Source: an uncultured Bacteroidales bacterium
GTDB taxonomy: Bacteria > Bacteroidota > Bacteroidia > Bacteroidales > Bacteroidaceae
Reading direction: 5' to 3'
Length of the DNA stretch: 53,561 bases
Assembly: GCA_902760965.1 (NCBI GenBank)
Contig: CACWIN010000007.1
Coordinates: 1 to 53,561, forward strand
Shown: positions 42,558-52,069 of the stretch, piece by piece
Numbering within the stretch: position 1 is the stretch's first letter
Layout: each line of letters opens with the position of its first letter
The notes under the pieces: generated by a model
The model's input: only the letters and a program-made list of their open reading frames with translations
Told to the model about the DNA's origin: nothing
Database searches by the model: none
Translations under genes and position numbers: made by a program

Positions 42558-42646
42558 CTTGAATGAAAGGGGGTGCCCAACAAGGGCTGAGATTATACCC
42601 TATGAACCTGATCCGGACAGTGCCGGCGGAGGGATTGGAATTCAAG
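42558..42646 (+). ncRNA. TPP riboswitch (THI element)
   Basis: Conserved blocks GGGGGTGCCC, AAGGGCTGAGATTATACCC, TGAACCTGATCCGGACAGTGCCGGCGGAGGGA are present in order. P1 is CTTGAAT (42558-42564) with ATTCAAG (42640-42646). Downstream, ACCCTTTTTCATT (42656-42668) can pair with AATGAAAGGGGGT (42562-42574), an alternative helix that would disrupt P1/P2; no intrinsic terminator is seen. It precedes a TonB receptor and PnuT, so thiamine pyrophosphate should repress thiamine uptake. Confidence 0.95.
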
Positions 42647-42690
42647 ATTTGGTGTACCCTTTTTCATTTGGATTAACTATTTAAATCTAT

Positions 42691-45192
42691 ATGAAAAAGG
42701 TATTTTTTTTGTCCTTAACCCTAATGACAGGCCTTTCAGTAAAGGCCGGTGTTGAAACACTTGAATCCAGCGCTGACTCATTGCGCATGGAACAGCTTAA
42801 CGAAGTTATTATTGACGGTGTACAAGCCCATGAAAATGAACCGTTTGCAGTTACACGGATTGGACGTCAGGAACTTGACAGCTACTCCAAAAGCGGCCGT
42901 GAACTGCCGTTCCTGTTTTCACGCACTCCCGGCGTGATTGCATGGAGTGAGAACGGCACCGGAATAGGAACCACATACATGCGTATCCGTGGTGCCGCCG
43001 ATTCACGAATAAACGTAACCTTGGACGGTGTACCATTGAACTCCCCCGAGGACCAGTGCGTGTTCTGGGTCAACATGAACAGCTACGCATCACTGCTGGG
43101 CAGTGCACAGATACAGCGCGGTCTGGGCACATCGACCGTTGGTGACGGTGCATTTGGAGGTTCCATTGCACTTACCAGCAAACTGCCCAACTACAATAAG
43201 AGTGCCGAACTGACAGTATCATACGGCTCTTTCAATACCCTGCGTCTGGGAGGCGCTTTCTCAACCGGAACCCTTATGAACAGCCTTATTGTGGACGGCG
43301 CATTCAACATGACACAGACCGACGGTTTTATGCACGGAACCAAAGGAAAGTCCGGCAGTTATTACGGCGGTCTGCTCTGGGCTCCCAGCGACAACGTGAT
43401 GGTACGTTACCGCAACATAGGCAATTTTGAAAGGACCGGACAGGCTTGGAACGGTGTCACCGCAGGCAATGACGATTCCAGTCTTATGGACGGCATGTAC
43501 CTGGGCGATACCGGCATAAAAGAGTATAAAGACATGTACGATGCAGGCCTGGGACAGTTTAACAGCCTGTACGAGTATCTTGACTACGATGATGACAAAT
43601 GGTGTTTTGTTCAGGATGCTAACGGCAATTACGTTACCCACCGCTACCAGATGAGTGACGGTTCATACTGGGACCGCACAACCGACAATTTCTGGCAGGA
43701 CCACAACATTCTGTCAGTGGCATGGACCGTGAACGACAACCTGTCAACATCACTCACCGCCCACTACACCTACGGCTACGGCTATTATGAGGAGTTCCGC
43801 TACAGGAACAAGGTTGCCAAGTACGGTCTGGCTGATTCATACAATGCTGACTGGGATCCCGTTTGGACCGCATCCGATGGTACTTCTCAGGTAAAGCGCA
43901 GTGATTTTGTACGCAAGAAAGGACTGGAGCAGCACACATTCGGTGCCATTTGGAACAATGTCTATACCAAGGACAGACTGGACCTGCGTTCCGGAATATC
44001 TGCTCAGATATTCAAGGGCAACCACTTTGGACGCCTTACATACGCAAGCAATCAACTCATATCCAATGAGGTTCTTGCAGGCGGACAATACACTTATTAT
44101 GATTCCGATGCCTCCAAGAACGACATTAGCGCATATATCAAGGCCGGTTATGATTTGACTAACCATCTTCACGCCTTTGCCGATGCGCAGTTCCGTCATG
44201 TGGATTACAAGACTAACGGTTACAATGACAAATACACTGTTGACAGCAACACCGGCAAAAACCTGCCTCATTATCTGGACATAGACAAGAATTACAACTT
44301 CCTGAACGGCAAGTTGGGTCTGACATACGTTAAAGGTAACAGCCGCATACACGCTCTTGTAGCCTACGCAAGCCGTGAACCGGAGCGTAACAACTATACG
44401 GATAACGGCAACTACCCCGCCCCCAACCCCGAGCATATGATTGACTACGAGGCAGGTTACAGCTATAAGGGAAAAATCTGGAATGCAGGCATAAACCTTT
44501 ATTATATGGATTACAAGGACCAGTTTGTCCAGACCGGTATGAAGAGCGACATAGGCGAAAACCTTACCACCAACATAAAGAGTTCATACCGTACAGGCGT
44601 TGAACTGACTGCAGCCGTATCGCCTTTGTCATGGTTGGAATTTGAGGGTAACGCCGCCATAAGCGAGAACTGCCTGAATGACTTTGACGAGGTTATTGAG
44701 GACTGGCGCGACAAGTATGCAGCCGATGACCCCAAACTGGAGCAGTACAAGCAGGATTACCACATTGACGGCAACGGCGACAAGCTGCGCACAATTCCCC
44801 ACAAGGGCAAGACCGCTCTGGCATACTCTCCTCAGGTAATCCTTAACGGATTCGTTAACTTTAAGTTAGGAAGTTTTATTGCCACATGGCATACCGGTTA
44901 TGTAAGCCGTCAGTATCTGGACAACTCCCAGAACAACGACCGCTCACTGCCCGCCTACTCTCTCTCCGATCTCTCGTTCTCATACACAATCCCCATGAAA
45001 AAGGCATTCAACAGCATTGTTATAGGTGCCGACTTTAACAACGTACTCAACTCACGTGTAGCCACAAGCGGTTGGGTATATTCCGCAGTCGACGAGAAGG
45101 ACGGCTTTACCCCTGACAACCGATACTATCAGATAGGTTTCATTCCGGCTGCACCTTTCTCGGCTTTGGGACATATAACATTCAAATTCTAA
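42691..45192 (+). CDS. TonB-dependent receptor for thiamine (TPP-regulated)
   Basis: 833 residues with signal peptide MKKVFFLSLTLMTGLSVKA. The plug contains RELPFLFSRTPGVIAWSENGTGIGTTYMRIRG and INVTLDGVPLNSPEDQ; the barrel ends with a terminal Phe (ALGHITFKF). It lacks the carboxypeptidase-regulatory extension of SusC-type receptors. Placement behind a TPP riboswitch and ahead of PnuT is the known Bacteroidetes arrangement for outer-membrane thiamine uptake. Confidence 0.92.
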   Translation: MKKVFFLSLTLMTGLSVKAGVETLESSADSLRMEQLNEVIIDGVQAHENEPFAVTRIGRQELDSYSKSGRELPFLFSRTPGVIAWSENGTGIGTTYMRIRGAADSRINVTLDGVPLNSPEDQCVFWVNMNSYASLLGSAQIQRGLGTSTVGDGAFGGSIALTSKLPNYNKSAELTVSYGSFNTLRLGGAFSTGTLMNSLIVDGAFNMTQTDGFMHGTKGKSGSYYGGLLWAPSDNVMVRYRNIGNFERTGQAWNGVTAGNDDSSLMDGMYLGDTGIKEYKDMYDAGLGQFNSLYEYLDYDDDKWCFVQDANGNYVTHRYQMSDGSYWDRTTDNFWQDHNILSVAWTVNDNLSTSLTAHYTYGYGYYEEFRYRNKVAKYGLADSYNADWDPVWTASDGTSQVKRSDFVRKKGLEQHTFGAIWNNVYTKDRLDLRSGISAQIFKGNHFGRLTYASNQLISNEVLAGGQYTYYDSDASKNDISAYIKAGYDLTNHLHAFADAQFRHVDYKTNGYNDKYTVDSNTGKNLPHYLDIDKNYNFLNGKLGLTYVKGNSRIHALVAYASREPERNNYTDNGNYPAPNPEHMIDYEAGYSYKGKIWNAGINLYYMDYKDQFVQTGMKSDIGENLTTNIKSSYRTGVELTAAVSPLSWLEFEGNAAISENCLNDFDEVIEDWRDKYAADDPKLEQYKQDYHIDGNGDKLRTIPHKGKTALAYSPQVILNGFVNFKLGSFIATWHTGYVSRQYLDNSQNNDRSLPAYSLSDLSFSYTIPMKKAFNSIVIGADFNNVLNSRVATSGWVYSAVDEKDGFTPDNRYYQIGFIPAAPFSALGHITFKF

Positions 45193-45198
45193 ACAGCT

Positions 45199-45849
45199 AT
45201 GTTATCCGATATCTGGTCATATATAGCCGGACAGTTTACCGGCATGGATTTCTGGGACACCATCCAGACAGTGGGGCTCATACTGAGCTTTATCTACCTT
45301 TGGCTTGAATTTCATCAAAAGCCCTTGTTCTGGGTTGTGAGCGCCATGTGCTCCATGATCTATGCCAGCGTATACTTTCACAGCAAGATATATGCCGATA
45401 TGGGATTCAGTTGCTTTAATATCTGCCTGTGCGTTTATGGCTTTATAAAATGGTTACAGAGCGACCGTAAAGGCCAGGCAAAAAACTCTGAGGCTAAAGG
45501 GAATAGCAGTATCACCTACCGCCATTTCCGCGCCGGAGAATTCATGGCGGTGCTTGGCGTATCGGCCCTGATCTGGGGCGCCATTTTCTGCATCCTCAGG
45601 TTCCTGACCGATTCGCCCGTACCCGCTCTTGATTCACTTACAACCATGCTGAACATAGTGGGTACATGGGTATTGGCACAAAAGATCATTGAGGTTTGGG
45701 GTATATGGTTCCTGGTCAATGCCATTTCCATATACATTTACTGCCGCCGCGGACTGCACCTAACAACAATCCTGCTTTACAGTTTCTGGCTGGGGGCATC
45801 GGTCTACGGCTACATAAAATGGAAAAGACGCGGCACATGCATAGCGTAA
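45199..45849 (+). CDS. pnuT: PnuC-family transporter, PnuT (thiamine)
   Basis: 216 residues with about seven membrane helices and the PnuC-type segments VSAMCSMIYASVYFHSKIYADMGF and VWGIWFLVNAISIYIYCRRGL. Family members carry vitamins by facilitated diffusion followed by trapping phosphorylation. Genomic context (TPP riboswitch, thiamine receptor six bases upstream) points to thiamine. The thiamine pyrophosphokinase that often follows in this operon is absent here. Confidence 0.9.
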   Translation: MLSDIWSYIAGQFTGMDFWDTIQTVGLILSFIYLWLEFHQKPLFWVVSAMCSMIYASVYFHSKIYADMGFSCFNICLCVYGFIKWLQSDRKGQAKNSEAKGNSSITYRHFRAGEFMAVLGVSALIWGAIFCILRFLTDSPVPALDSLTTMLNIVGTWVLAQKIIEVWGIWFLVNAISIYIYCRRGLHLTTILLYSFWLGASVYGYIKWKRRGTCIA

Positions 45850-45861
45850 TTTGTTTTTTCT

Positions 45862-45869
45862 TACTTTTG
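45862..45869 (+). promoter_or_regulatory. -7 box before the DUF3078 gene
   Basis: TACTTTTG matches TAnnTTTG, 27 bases before the ATG at 45897. Confidence 0.5.
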
Positions 45870-45896
45870 CAGCATAAATCCTAAACCTAAAACAAT

Positions 45897-46662
45897 ATGA
45901 AAAAAGCATTTTTCTTACTTGCAGCACTGCTGCCGCTTACCCTTGTTGCACAAGAGGAAGAAGAAGGTTGGAGCCACAACGGATTAGCTGGTTTCAATTT
46001 GTCACAGACCGCATTCACCAACTGGAGCGCCGGTGGTGAGAACACCGTAGCAGACAACATCTACTTTAACGGTTCGCTCAACTACAAAAAGGATAAACTC
46101 TCATGGACCAATGACTTGAGTGCCAATTACGGACAGAACTTTACACAGAACACCGGCTGGCGCAAGAGCATTGATAATCTTAACTTTGCCTCCAAGCTTG
46201 GACACCAGATAAACGAGACTGTTTACTATGCAGCCTTGCTGGATTTCAAGTCACAGTTGGCTGATGGTTACAAGTACACCGATGATGACAAGACCCTGGT
46301 ATCAAAATTCCTGACACCTTCTTACCTGAATGTCTCTGTCGGTATTGACTACAAACCCAACAGCCATATAGCAGTTTACTATTCACCGGTTGCCGGCAAG
46401 CTCACTATGGTTACCGATACCCTGCTTTCCGAAGCTTACGGTATTGATGCCGGCAAGAAAGTAAGACCTCAGCTTGGTTCCATCTTCAAGGTTAACGTTG
46501 ATTACACCTTCTATGAGGACAAGGTTACACTCAAGTCTGTTCTGGACCTGTTCACCGCTTATGATGACACTTTCGGCAAGGTTGATGTAAACTGGGACGT
46601 GCTTATAGGTTAAGGTGCAGTTCAAGGAGATGGTTGGTCTTGGTTTAAGCTACAAGTTCTAA
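45897..46662 (+). CDS. DUF3078-like outer-membrane protein, frameshifted at the C-terminus
   Basis: The uninterrupted frame ends at TAA 46611-46613 (238 residues). It has signal peptide MKKAFFLLAALLPLTLVA, the family start GWSHNGLAGFNLSQTAFTNWSAGGENTVA and barrel-like strands (SLGKDKLSWTNDLSANYG-type). Immediately after the stop, another frame reads VQFKEMVGLGLSYKF and ends at 46660-46662, a typical terminal barrel strand with a final aromatic residue. One base too many (or two too few) near 46607-46615 would explain the break. It could be a real mutation or an assembly error. Confidence 0.7.
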
Positions 46663-46680
46663 TAAAGAATTCAGGCAGTC

Positions 46681-47580
46681 ATGTGGTTGGGATTCGCGTT
46701 GTTTTCGGCCCTGTTCCTGGGTTTGTATGACGTATCCAAAAAACAGTCCCTAAAGGATAACGCGGTTATACCGGTCCTCTGGTTCAACACACTGTTCTGC
46801 TCACTTTTAATGCTGCCGTTCACGCTCCTGTCGGCCAAGACAGGCGTGCTGGATGGCAGCATTTTTTACGTTCCCGCAGCCGGCTGGGAGCAGCATCGCC
46901 TTCTCATTATCAAGGCGTTCATTGTGCTGGGTTCCTGGATATTCGGCTACTTTGGCATGAAACACCTTCCCATCACCCTGTTTGGGCCCATCAACGCAAC
47001 CCGCCCCATCATTGTGCTGCTGGGTGGTCTGCTGCTGTTTGGTGAGCGGCTTAACCTTTACCAGTGGATTGGTGTCATTATTGCCGTGATATCGTTCTAC
47101 CTGCTCAGCGTTAGCGGCAAGAAAGAGGGGATTACGTTCTACAAGAACAAATGGGTGTTCTGCGTTATTATGGCTACCGTCCTGGGAGCCGTCAGCGCCC
47201 TGCTTGACAAATACCTGCTGGGCCGATTCAACAACATGTTCGTGCAGGCCTGGAGCAACTTTTACCAGCTGGCCCTCATGACGGTAATCCTCTTTACCCT
47301 TTGGTGGCCCACCCGGCACCGCACCACCCCCTTCCAATGGAAGTGGCCCATAATCTTCATAGCCGTATTCCTTACCCTGGCCGATTACGCCTACTTTGTC
47401 TCCCTGGCCCAAAGCGCCTCCATGGTATCAATCGTCTCCATGATCCGCCGTTCCAGCGTAATCGTGTCCTTCCTTTGCGGCGCCCTCCTCTTTCACGAGA
47501 AAAACCTCAAGAGCAAAGTCATTGACCTCCTCCTGGTATTGCTCGGCCTTTTCTTCCTTCTCATTGGCTCTCTGCAGTAA
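46681..47580 (+). CDS. DMT/EamA-family transporter
   Basis: 299 residues with about ten membrane helices in two repeats (FALFSALFLGLYDVSKKQSL; GPINATRPIIVLLGGLLLFGERLNLYQWIGVIIAVISFY; second repeat ending GLFFLLIGSLQ). This is the drug/metabolite transporter fold; the substrate is unknown. It begins about 20 bases after the end of the DUF3078 frame. Confidence 0.82.
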   Translation: MWLGFALFSALFLGLYDVSKKQSLKDNAVIPVLWFNTLFCSLLMLPFTLLSAKTGVLDGSIFYVPAAGWEQHRLLIIKAFIVLGSWIFGYFGMKHLPITLFGPINATRPIIVLLGGLLLFGERLNLYQWIGVIIAVISFYLLSVSGKKEGITFYKNKWVFCVIMATVLGAVSALLDKYLLGRFNNMFVQAWSNFYQLALMTVILFTLWWPTRHRTTPFQWKWPIIFIAVFLTLADYAYFVSLAQSASMVSIVSMIRRSSVIVSFLCGALLFHEKNLKSKVIDLLLVLLGLFFLLIGSLQ

Positions 47581-47716
47581 GGAACAGCAGGTTCAAGCTG
47601 CAGAAAGGTGTACTGTAAGACTTCGGGAGACGCCGTTCCGCGGCTCACACCCCAAATCCTGCATCTTGAACCTTCCGCTCACTGAGCAAATGTGGAAAAG
47701 GGGACTCTCCCCTTTT
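47581..47716 (+). repeat. Structured composite repeat, copy 1
   Basis: A long hairpin (47589-47603 with 47659-47673, 14 of 15 paired) encloses GAGACGCCGTTCCGCGGCT (47627-47645). Then follow a GCTCACTGAGC palindrome (47677-47687) and a hairpin AAAAGGGGA/TCCCCTTTT (47696-47704 with 47708-47716). The same three modules occur in the same order on the opposite strand at 51979-52350. No coding frame is evident. It lies before the BspA-like gene. Confidence 0.7.
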
Positions 47717-47768
47717 ACATGTTTTTGAAAAAAGTGAGGGATTGGGGTGGATATTTTTGCTTTAATTG

Positions 47769-47776
47769 TAATTTTG
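47769..47776 (+). promoter_or_regulatory. -7 box before the BspA-like gene
   Basis: TAATTTTG matches TAnnTTTG, 37 bases before the ATG at 47814. It overlaps the left arm of a small palindrome TGTTGATT/AATCAACA (47775-47782 with 47799-47806) that could be an operator. Confidence 0.5.
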
Positions 47777-47813
47777 TTGATTGTTAATCTGAATTATTAA
47801 TCAACACAATTAT

Positions 47814-50800
47814 ATGAGAAAGAGGATTGTTTTGTTGCCTTTGGCATTGTCTTTGGCTTTGAGTGCTTTTTCGCAGGCATTTGTACAAGATGGGATCTAT
47901 TATGAAGTAAACTCTGTTTCGGACAAGACGTTGAATCTGATATGGGGTGGTGACTGTAAGGGCGATGTTGTTCTCCCTGAGAGCGTGACCTACAATGGCG
48001 TAGTGTACAAGATTAGCAACATTGATGACAGGGCTTTTAGCGGATGTTCCGCTATGACATCGATCGTAATACCAGAGGGTGTGGTGGGCATTGGTGATGA
48101 AGCTTTCTCTGGCTGTTCAGGACTTGAGTCAATAAGCTTTCCAAACAGTATCGCGGAGATTTCCCGTTACTTTGTTTCTCCGTTTGGAGATTGCACAAGT
48201 CTCACTTCCATAAATAATTATACTACTATTACCTATGACTATTTTCACGGTAAAGCTTGGTATGACGAAAAGTATAATGAGTGGTATAACAGCCTGCCGG
48301 ACGGAATAATCCGCGTAGGAAATGTTGTGGTAGGATATAAGGGTAATTTGCCCGATAACAAGTCAATTGTAATTCCTGATGGTGTTACTCACATTTTGAG
48401 TAAAGCATTTTATAACAATAATGATCTGGTATCGGTTACAATTCCGTCAAGTGTAATAAGCATAGGTAAAAACGCATTTTACTACTGCCGTGACCTGTCA
48501 TCAATTCAGGTCCAGGGTAATTTGGAAAAAATTGGCCAAAATGCATTTCAAGGTACTGCCTGGTATAACGACCAGCCTGATGGCTTGATAATTGTAGGTA
48601 ATGTAGCTATAGGTTATAAAGGAGATTATTCTGACCCCCTTATTATTCCGGAAGGAGTTACCGGAATAGGTGATAATGCGTTTATGAATTATGGATTCAG
48701 AGCAATCTCTCTTCCTTCAAGCCTGAAACGATTGGGAGAACATGCTTTATCATATAATGACAATTTAAGTTCTGTTTCTTTGCCCCAAGGCTTGGAAAAA
48801 ATTGGAATATGCGCATTTTATGATTGTGATGGCTTGGAATCTATCGTTATTCCAGAAGGTGTTACTACTATTGGGAGTGGATGTTTCCAAGTGTGCAACA
48901 ATTTATCGGAAGTCATTATTCCGAATAGTATCAAGTGCATAAAGGATGATGTGTTTTCTAATTGTGTTAAGTTGACTTCCATAACAATTCCCCAAGGGTT
49001 GGTAAGTATAGGAGAGGACGCATTTGAGAAATGCAACAGTCTTTCATCGGTAAATATACCTGAGAGTTTATTACGTATAGGACAGAGGGCATTTGAAGAT
49101 TGCAGATCGCTTACATCAATAAGCATTCCCAAGGGTGTGGAAAGCATATCGGAGAGAGCATTCAACGGTTGTTACGGTTTGAATTCAATTGTTTTATCTG
49201 AAGGAGTAAAACAGATAGGGTTCGCTGCTTTCACGAATTGCACTGGGATTAAATCATTGGAGATACCCGCAAGCGTTGAAAAAATTGAGAATTCTTTTGC
49301 CGGCATTGGAAATCTGAATTCGATTGTGGTATCTGCCGGAAATAAATTCTATGACAGCAGGGATAATTGCAACGCATTGATTGAAACTGCAACAGGCACA
49401 TTATTATTAGGCAGTTCAAGTACTGTTATTCCCAAGTCTATTTCCAGTATTGGGAATAGTGCCTTTTCATATTGCAACAAATTGAAAGAGATAACAATTC
49501 CTGATAATATCACCAAGATTGGAACCCGCGCATTCAATAGCTGTTCCGGTCTGGAATCAATAACAATACCAAATAGTGTTGACAGTATAGGAGACCAAGC
49601 ATTCTATAATTGTGCAAATCTTACATCATTGACTGTGCCGGAAAGTGTAAAAGCCATAGGTGATCGTTGTTTTTCCGGTTGCAATAAAATCAGGACACTG
49701 AATTGGGATACCGAATACCCTCTAACCAAAGTGTTCTCTCGTCAGAGTGAAACTAATATGGATAGTCTGAGATGCCTGATTTTTGGCAAAGGAGTTAAGG
49801 AAATAGAGAACAACCTGATTAGTTCAATGAGATTTATGAATCCGCATCTGGAAACAGTAATCATTCAGGATGGTATAACCAGAATTGGAAACTTTGCGTT
49901 CATGTATTTGAAATTGTCTTCAATAAACATTCCCAAGAGTGTCAAGGAGATAGGGGACGGTGCGTTCTATCATTGTACAAGTTTGACCGATGTTTCTATT
50001 AGTAATGGTGTAAACAGTATAGGAAAAGAATCATTTTCATATTGCAGCAGCCTGACCTCGATTACAATTCCGGAAAGTGTATCGACTATTGAAAAAAATG
50101 CTTTCTATGGCTGTGAAGAATTGACAAAAGTGTTGATTAAAGGAGAAACCCAGATAGGTGAAAATGCATTTTTTGACTGTCCCAACATAGAAAATGTTTT
50201 CTGCACCAATACAACTCCAGGTGCAATGTCGTTCCATGATCCACTCATAGGTGGAGGAGATCCTGACACTTTTAGGCCTAGTTATTATGTTTATGAATTG
50301 TTCGACAGTACTTTAATGCGAACAGTCTCTAAGGTTACGTCAAAAACAATTGAGATTACCATGAACAATGTTCCTAAAGGCAAATACAGGGTGAGTGTAG
50401 GCATTTTGCCAAATCTGGAAGACAGCATGCCAAATTCTATGCATCCGGTAATTAAAGGTTATACCGACAGTATGGAGGAGGTCCTGTTTGATTCGGCTAG
50501 AGTAGTAGGTAGAAGAAAAATACCATATATGATTAGCAACGAAGAAAAATTCAAATATGAGACCATAATTGTTGATGGCTTAGAAGTTGAAAAATGTGTA
50601 TGGTGTGAATATGATTCAGTCCTGATACTTGATACGTTGGTTATAGATAAAGATTACAATGGACTGAAAATAACGCTGTCATCAATTACCGGCTCATATC
50701 TGTTATTAGATAGAGTGTTCCTTGAAACGATTGAAGGAGGACCTGCAGCCACAGGCTATGGCCCGTTTAGTGAGAGCGTGTTCAAGAACGCCACTCTTTA

Positions 50801-51518
50801 TGTGCCCGAGGGTGCGGTTGATGCTTATCGTGCTGCCGATGGCTGGAAGCTGTTCAAGAACATTGCTGTTGATCCCACTGTTTATCCTGACCAGGAGGTT
50901 GAGGTCAGCATTAGTGCTGCGGGTTATGCCACATTCTATAATTCGCTTGGCAGCTACCGGTTGCCGCAGGGCTTGTCGGCCATGGTGGTTAGTGGTATGA
51001 GTGGTGACAAACTGGTGTATGAGACAATTGCATCGGGCGCAGACAACGGAGTGGTTCCTGCAGGTGTGCCCGTAATTCTGATGAGTGACAGCAAGAGAGC
51101 AGGCACATATAAGCTGCAATTGGAATACGGCTCGTATGAGTATGACGGCAGCAATCTGCTGTATGGAACCGATGAGGATACCCAGACTTATGCCGATGGT
51201 AACAGCAGGTTCTACAAACTGGCTTATGGTCCTAAGGGAACAGACCTTAAGGATGTTGTTGGCTGGTACTGGGGCGCCGCAAATGGTGCAGCGTTCAGCA
51301 TTGAGGGTCACAAGGCTTGGCTGGCTCTTCCCATGTCAAAGAGTAAGGATAAGATGAGCTTCAGCTTATCGGGCGATCCTACTTATGTCCTTGAAATAGA
51401 AGAATCAGGTCAGGAGCAAGAGACTATAGTACATGACCTGCAAGGTCGTATTTTATCGGCTCCTACAGGTCCGGGCGCTTATATCATAAATGGTAAGACC
51501 GTGATTATAACCGAGTGA
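47814..51518 (+). CDS. BspA-like leucine-rich repeat surface protein with insert and sorting-like tail
   Basis: 1234 residues with signal peptide MRKRIVLLPLALSLALSAFS. Residues about 60-800 are LRR_5 (BspA/TpLRR) repeats of about 23 residues, pattern IGDxAFxxCxxLxSIxIPxSV. About 805-975 is an unrelated beta-rich insert (STLMRTVSKVTSKTIEITMN) that splits the usual LRR cap: TTPGA before and ATGYGPFSESVFKNATLYVP after. The end (HDLQGRILSAPTGPGAYIIN, then GKTVI) resembles the tail recognised by Bacteroidetes type IX or related sorting. BspA proteins bind host or bacterial surfaces. The LRR part looks AT-richer than neighbouring genes and than its own C-terminus. Confidence 0.85.
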   Translation: MRKRIVLLPLALSLALSAFSQAFVQDGIYYEVNSVSDKTLNLIWGGDCKGDVVLPESVTYNGVVYKISNIDDRAFSGCSAMTSIVIPEGVVGIGDEAFSGCSGLESISFPNSIAEISRYFVSPFGDCTSLTSINNYTTITYDYFHGKAWYDEKYNEWYNSLPDGIIRVGNVVVGYKGNLPDNKSIVIPDGVTHILSKAFYNNNDLVSVTIPSSVISIGKNAFYYCRDLSSIQVQGNLEKIGQNAFQGTAWYNDQPDGLIIVGNVAIGYKGDYSDPLIIPEGVTGIGDNAFMNYGFRAISLPSSLKRLGEHALSYNDNLSSVSLPQGLEKIGICAFYDCDGLESIVIPEGVTTIGSGCFQVCNNLSEVIIPNSIKCIKDDVFSNCVKLTSITIPQGLVSIGEDAFEKCNSLSSVNIPESLLRIGQRAFEDCRSLTSISIPKGVESISERAFNGCYGLNSIVLSEGVKQIGFAAFTNCTGIKSLEIPASVEKIENSFAGIGNLNSIVVSAGNKFYDSRDNCNALIETATGTLLLGSSSTVIPKSISSIGNSAFSYCNKLKEITIPDNITKIGTRAFNSCSGLESITIPNSVDSIGDQAFYNCANLTSLTVPESVKAIGDRCFSGCNKIRTLNWDTEYPLTKVFSRQSETNMDSLRCLIFGKGVKEIENNLISSMRFMNPHLETVIIQDGITRIGNFAFMYLKLSSINIPKSVKEIGDGAFYHCTSLTDVSISNGVNSIGKESFSYCSSLTSITIPESVSTIEKNAFYGCEELTKVLIKGETQIGENAFFDCPNIENVFCTNTTPGAMSFHDPLIGGGDPDTFRPSYYVYELFDSTLMRTVSKVTSKTIEITMNNVPKGKYRVSVGILPNLEDSMPNSMHPVIKGYTDSMEEVLFDSARVVGRRKIPYMISNEEKFKYETIIVDGLEVEKCVWCEYDSVLILDTLVIDKDYNGLKITLSSITGSYLLLDRVFLETIEGGPAATGYGPFSESVFKNATLYVPEGAVDAYRAADGWKLFKNIAVDPTVYPDQEVEVSISAAGYATFYNSLGSYRLPQGLSAMVVSGMSGDKLVYETIASGADNGVVPAGVPVILMSDSKRAGTYKLQLEYGSYEYDGSNLLYGTDEDTQTYADGNSRFYKLAYGPKGTDLKDVVGWYWGAANGAAFSIEGHKAWLALPMSKSKDKMSFSLSGDPTYVLEIEESGQEQETIVHDLQGRILSAPTGPGAYIINGKTVIITE

Positions 51519-51559
51519 TTTACAGAATGTTTATATATACAATTCCAAAATAAAATGAT

Positions 51560-51985
51560 ATGAAAAAAACAGCTTTATATATAATTGCTTGCGTTTTGCC
51601 AATATTCCTGTCAAACTGTGGCGGTGAAAAAGAGTCCGATGAGGTGAAGACCAAAACATTGGAACACCAGGTCGTTATTAGCGGCAATTCGATTGATACA
51701 ATAATATCGGTTCCGGGATTAACGTCTCTCATAACCAGAATCGAGATCAATGCCGATTGGCTTCAGGTGACCCTAAAGGACGCGTCATCGAACGTTGATC
51801 AGCTAAGGATTGTCTGCAGTAAAAACGCTACGACCAAATCCCGTTCAACCGATGTTGCAATAACCTGCGCCAACGGTGACAACCTGAAACTGACAGTCAG
51901 GCAAAACGTAGTAAACGCAATCGATGACATCCACGACAACGTAACAGACGGCGCAGCCCTAGCTCCCATCAGAGGCAAAATGTGA
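51560..51985 (+). CDS. Lipoprotein with BACON-like domain
   Basis: 141 residues. MKKTALYIIACVLPIFLSNCGG carries a lipobox (LSNC), so the mature protein is lipid-anchored. Residues about 45-118 (ISVPGLTSLITRIEINADWL, then RSTDVAITCANGDNLKLTVRQN) resemble a BACON/Ig-like domain found in Bacteroidetes surface proteins that bind carbohydrate or mucin. The last codons and TGA stop (ATGTGA) lie inside the hairpin repeat starting at 51979, so the repeat has set the C-terminus. It lies 41 bases after the BspA-like gene. Confidence 0.65.
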   Translation: MKKTALYIIACVLPIFLSNCGGEKESDEVKTKTLEHQVVISGNSIDTIISVPGLTSLITRIEINADWLQVTLKDASSNVDQLRIVCSKNATTKSRSTDVAITCANGDNLKLTVRQNVVNAIDDIHDNVTDGAALAPIRGKM

Positions 51986-52069
51986 AATTGGGGAGAGTAC
52001 CCTTTTCCACATTTTCTTATAAAGAATTTGGTCTTTTATTTGAAAATACCTAATATTGCTTCGATGAAT

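Noticed and set aside
43837-44436. Minus-strand open frame of 199 codons within the thiamine receptor gene
   Set aside because: Shadow of the TonB receptor, no motifs and no upstream signals.
47775-47806. TGTTGATT/AATCAACA palindrome as a recombination site
   Set aside because: Short arms, single occurrence, and AT-rich context make chance or a simple operator more likely.
50706-51311. Minus-strand open frame of 201 codons in the 3' part of the BspA-like gene
   Set aside because: Shadow frame opposite a well-supported coding region.
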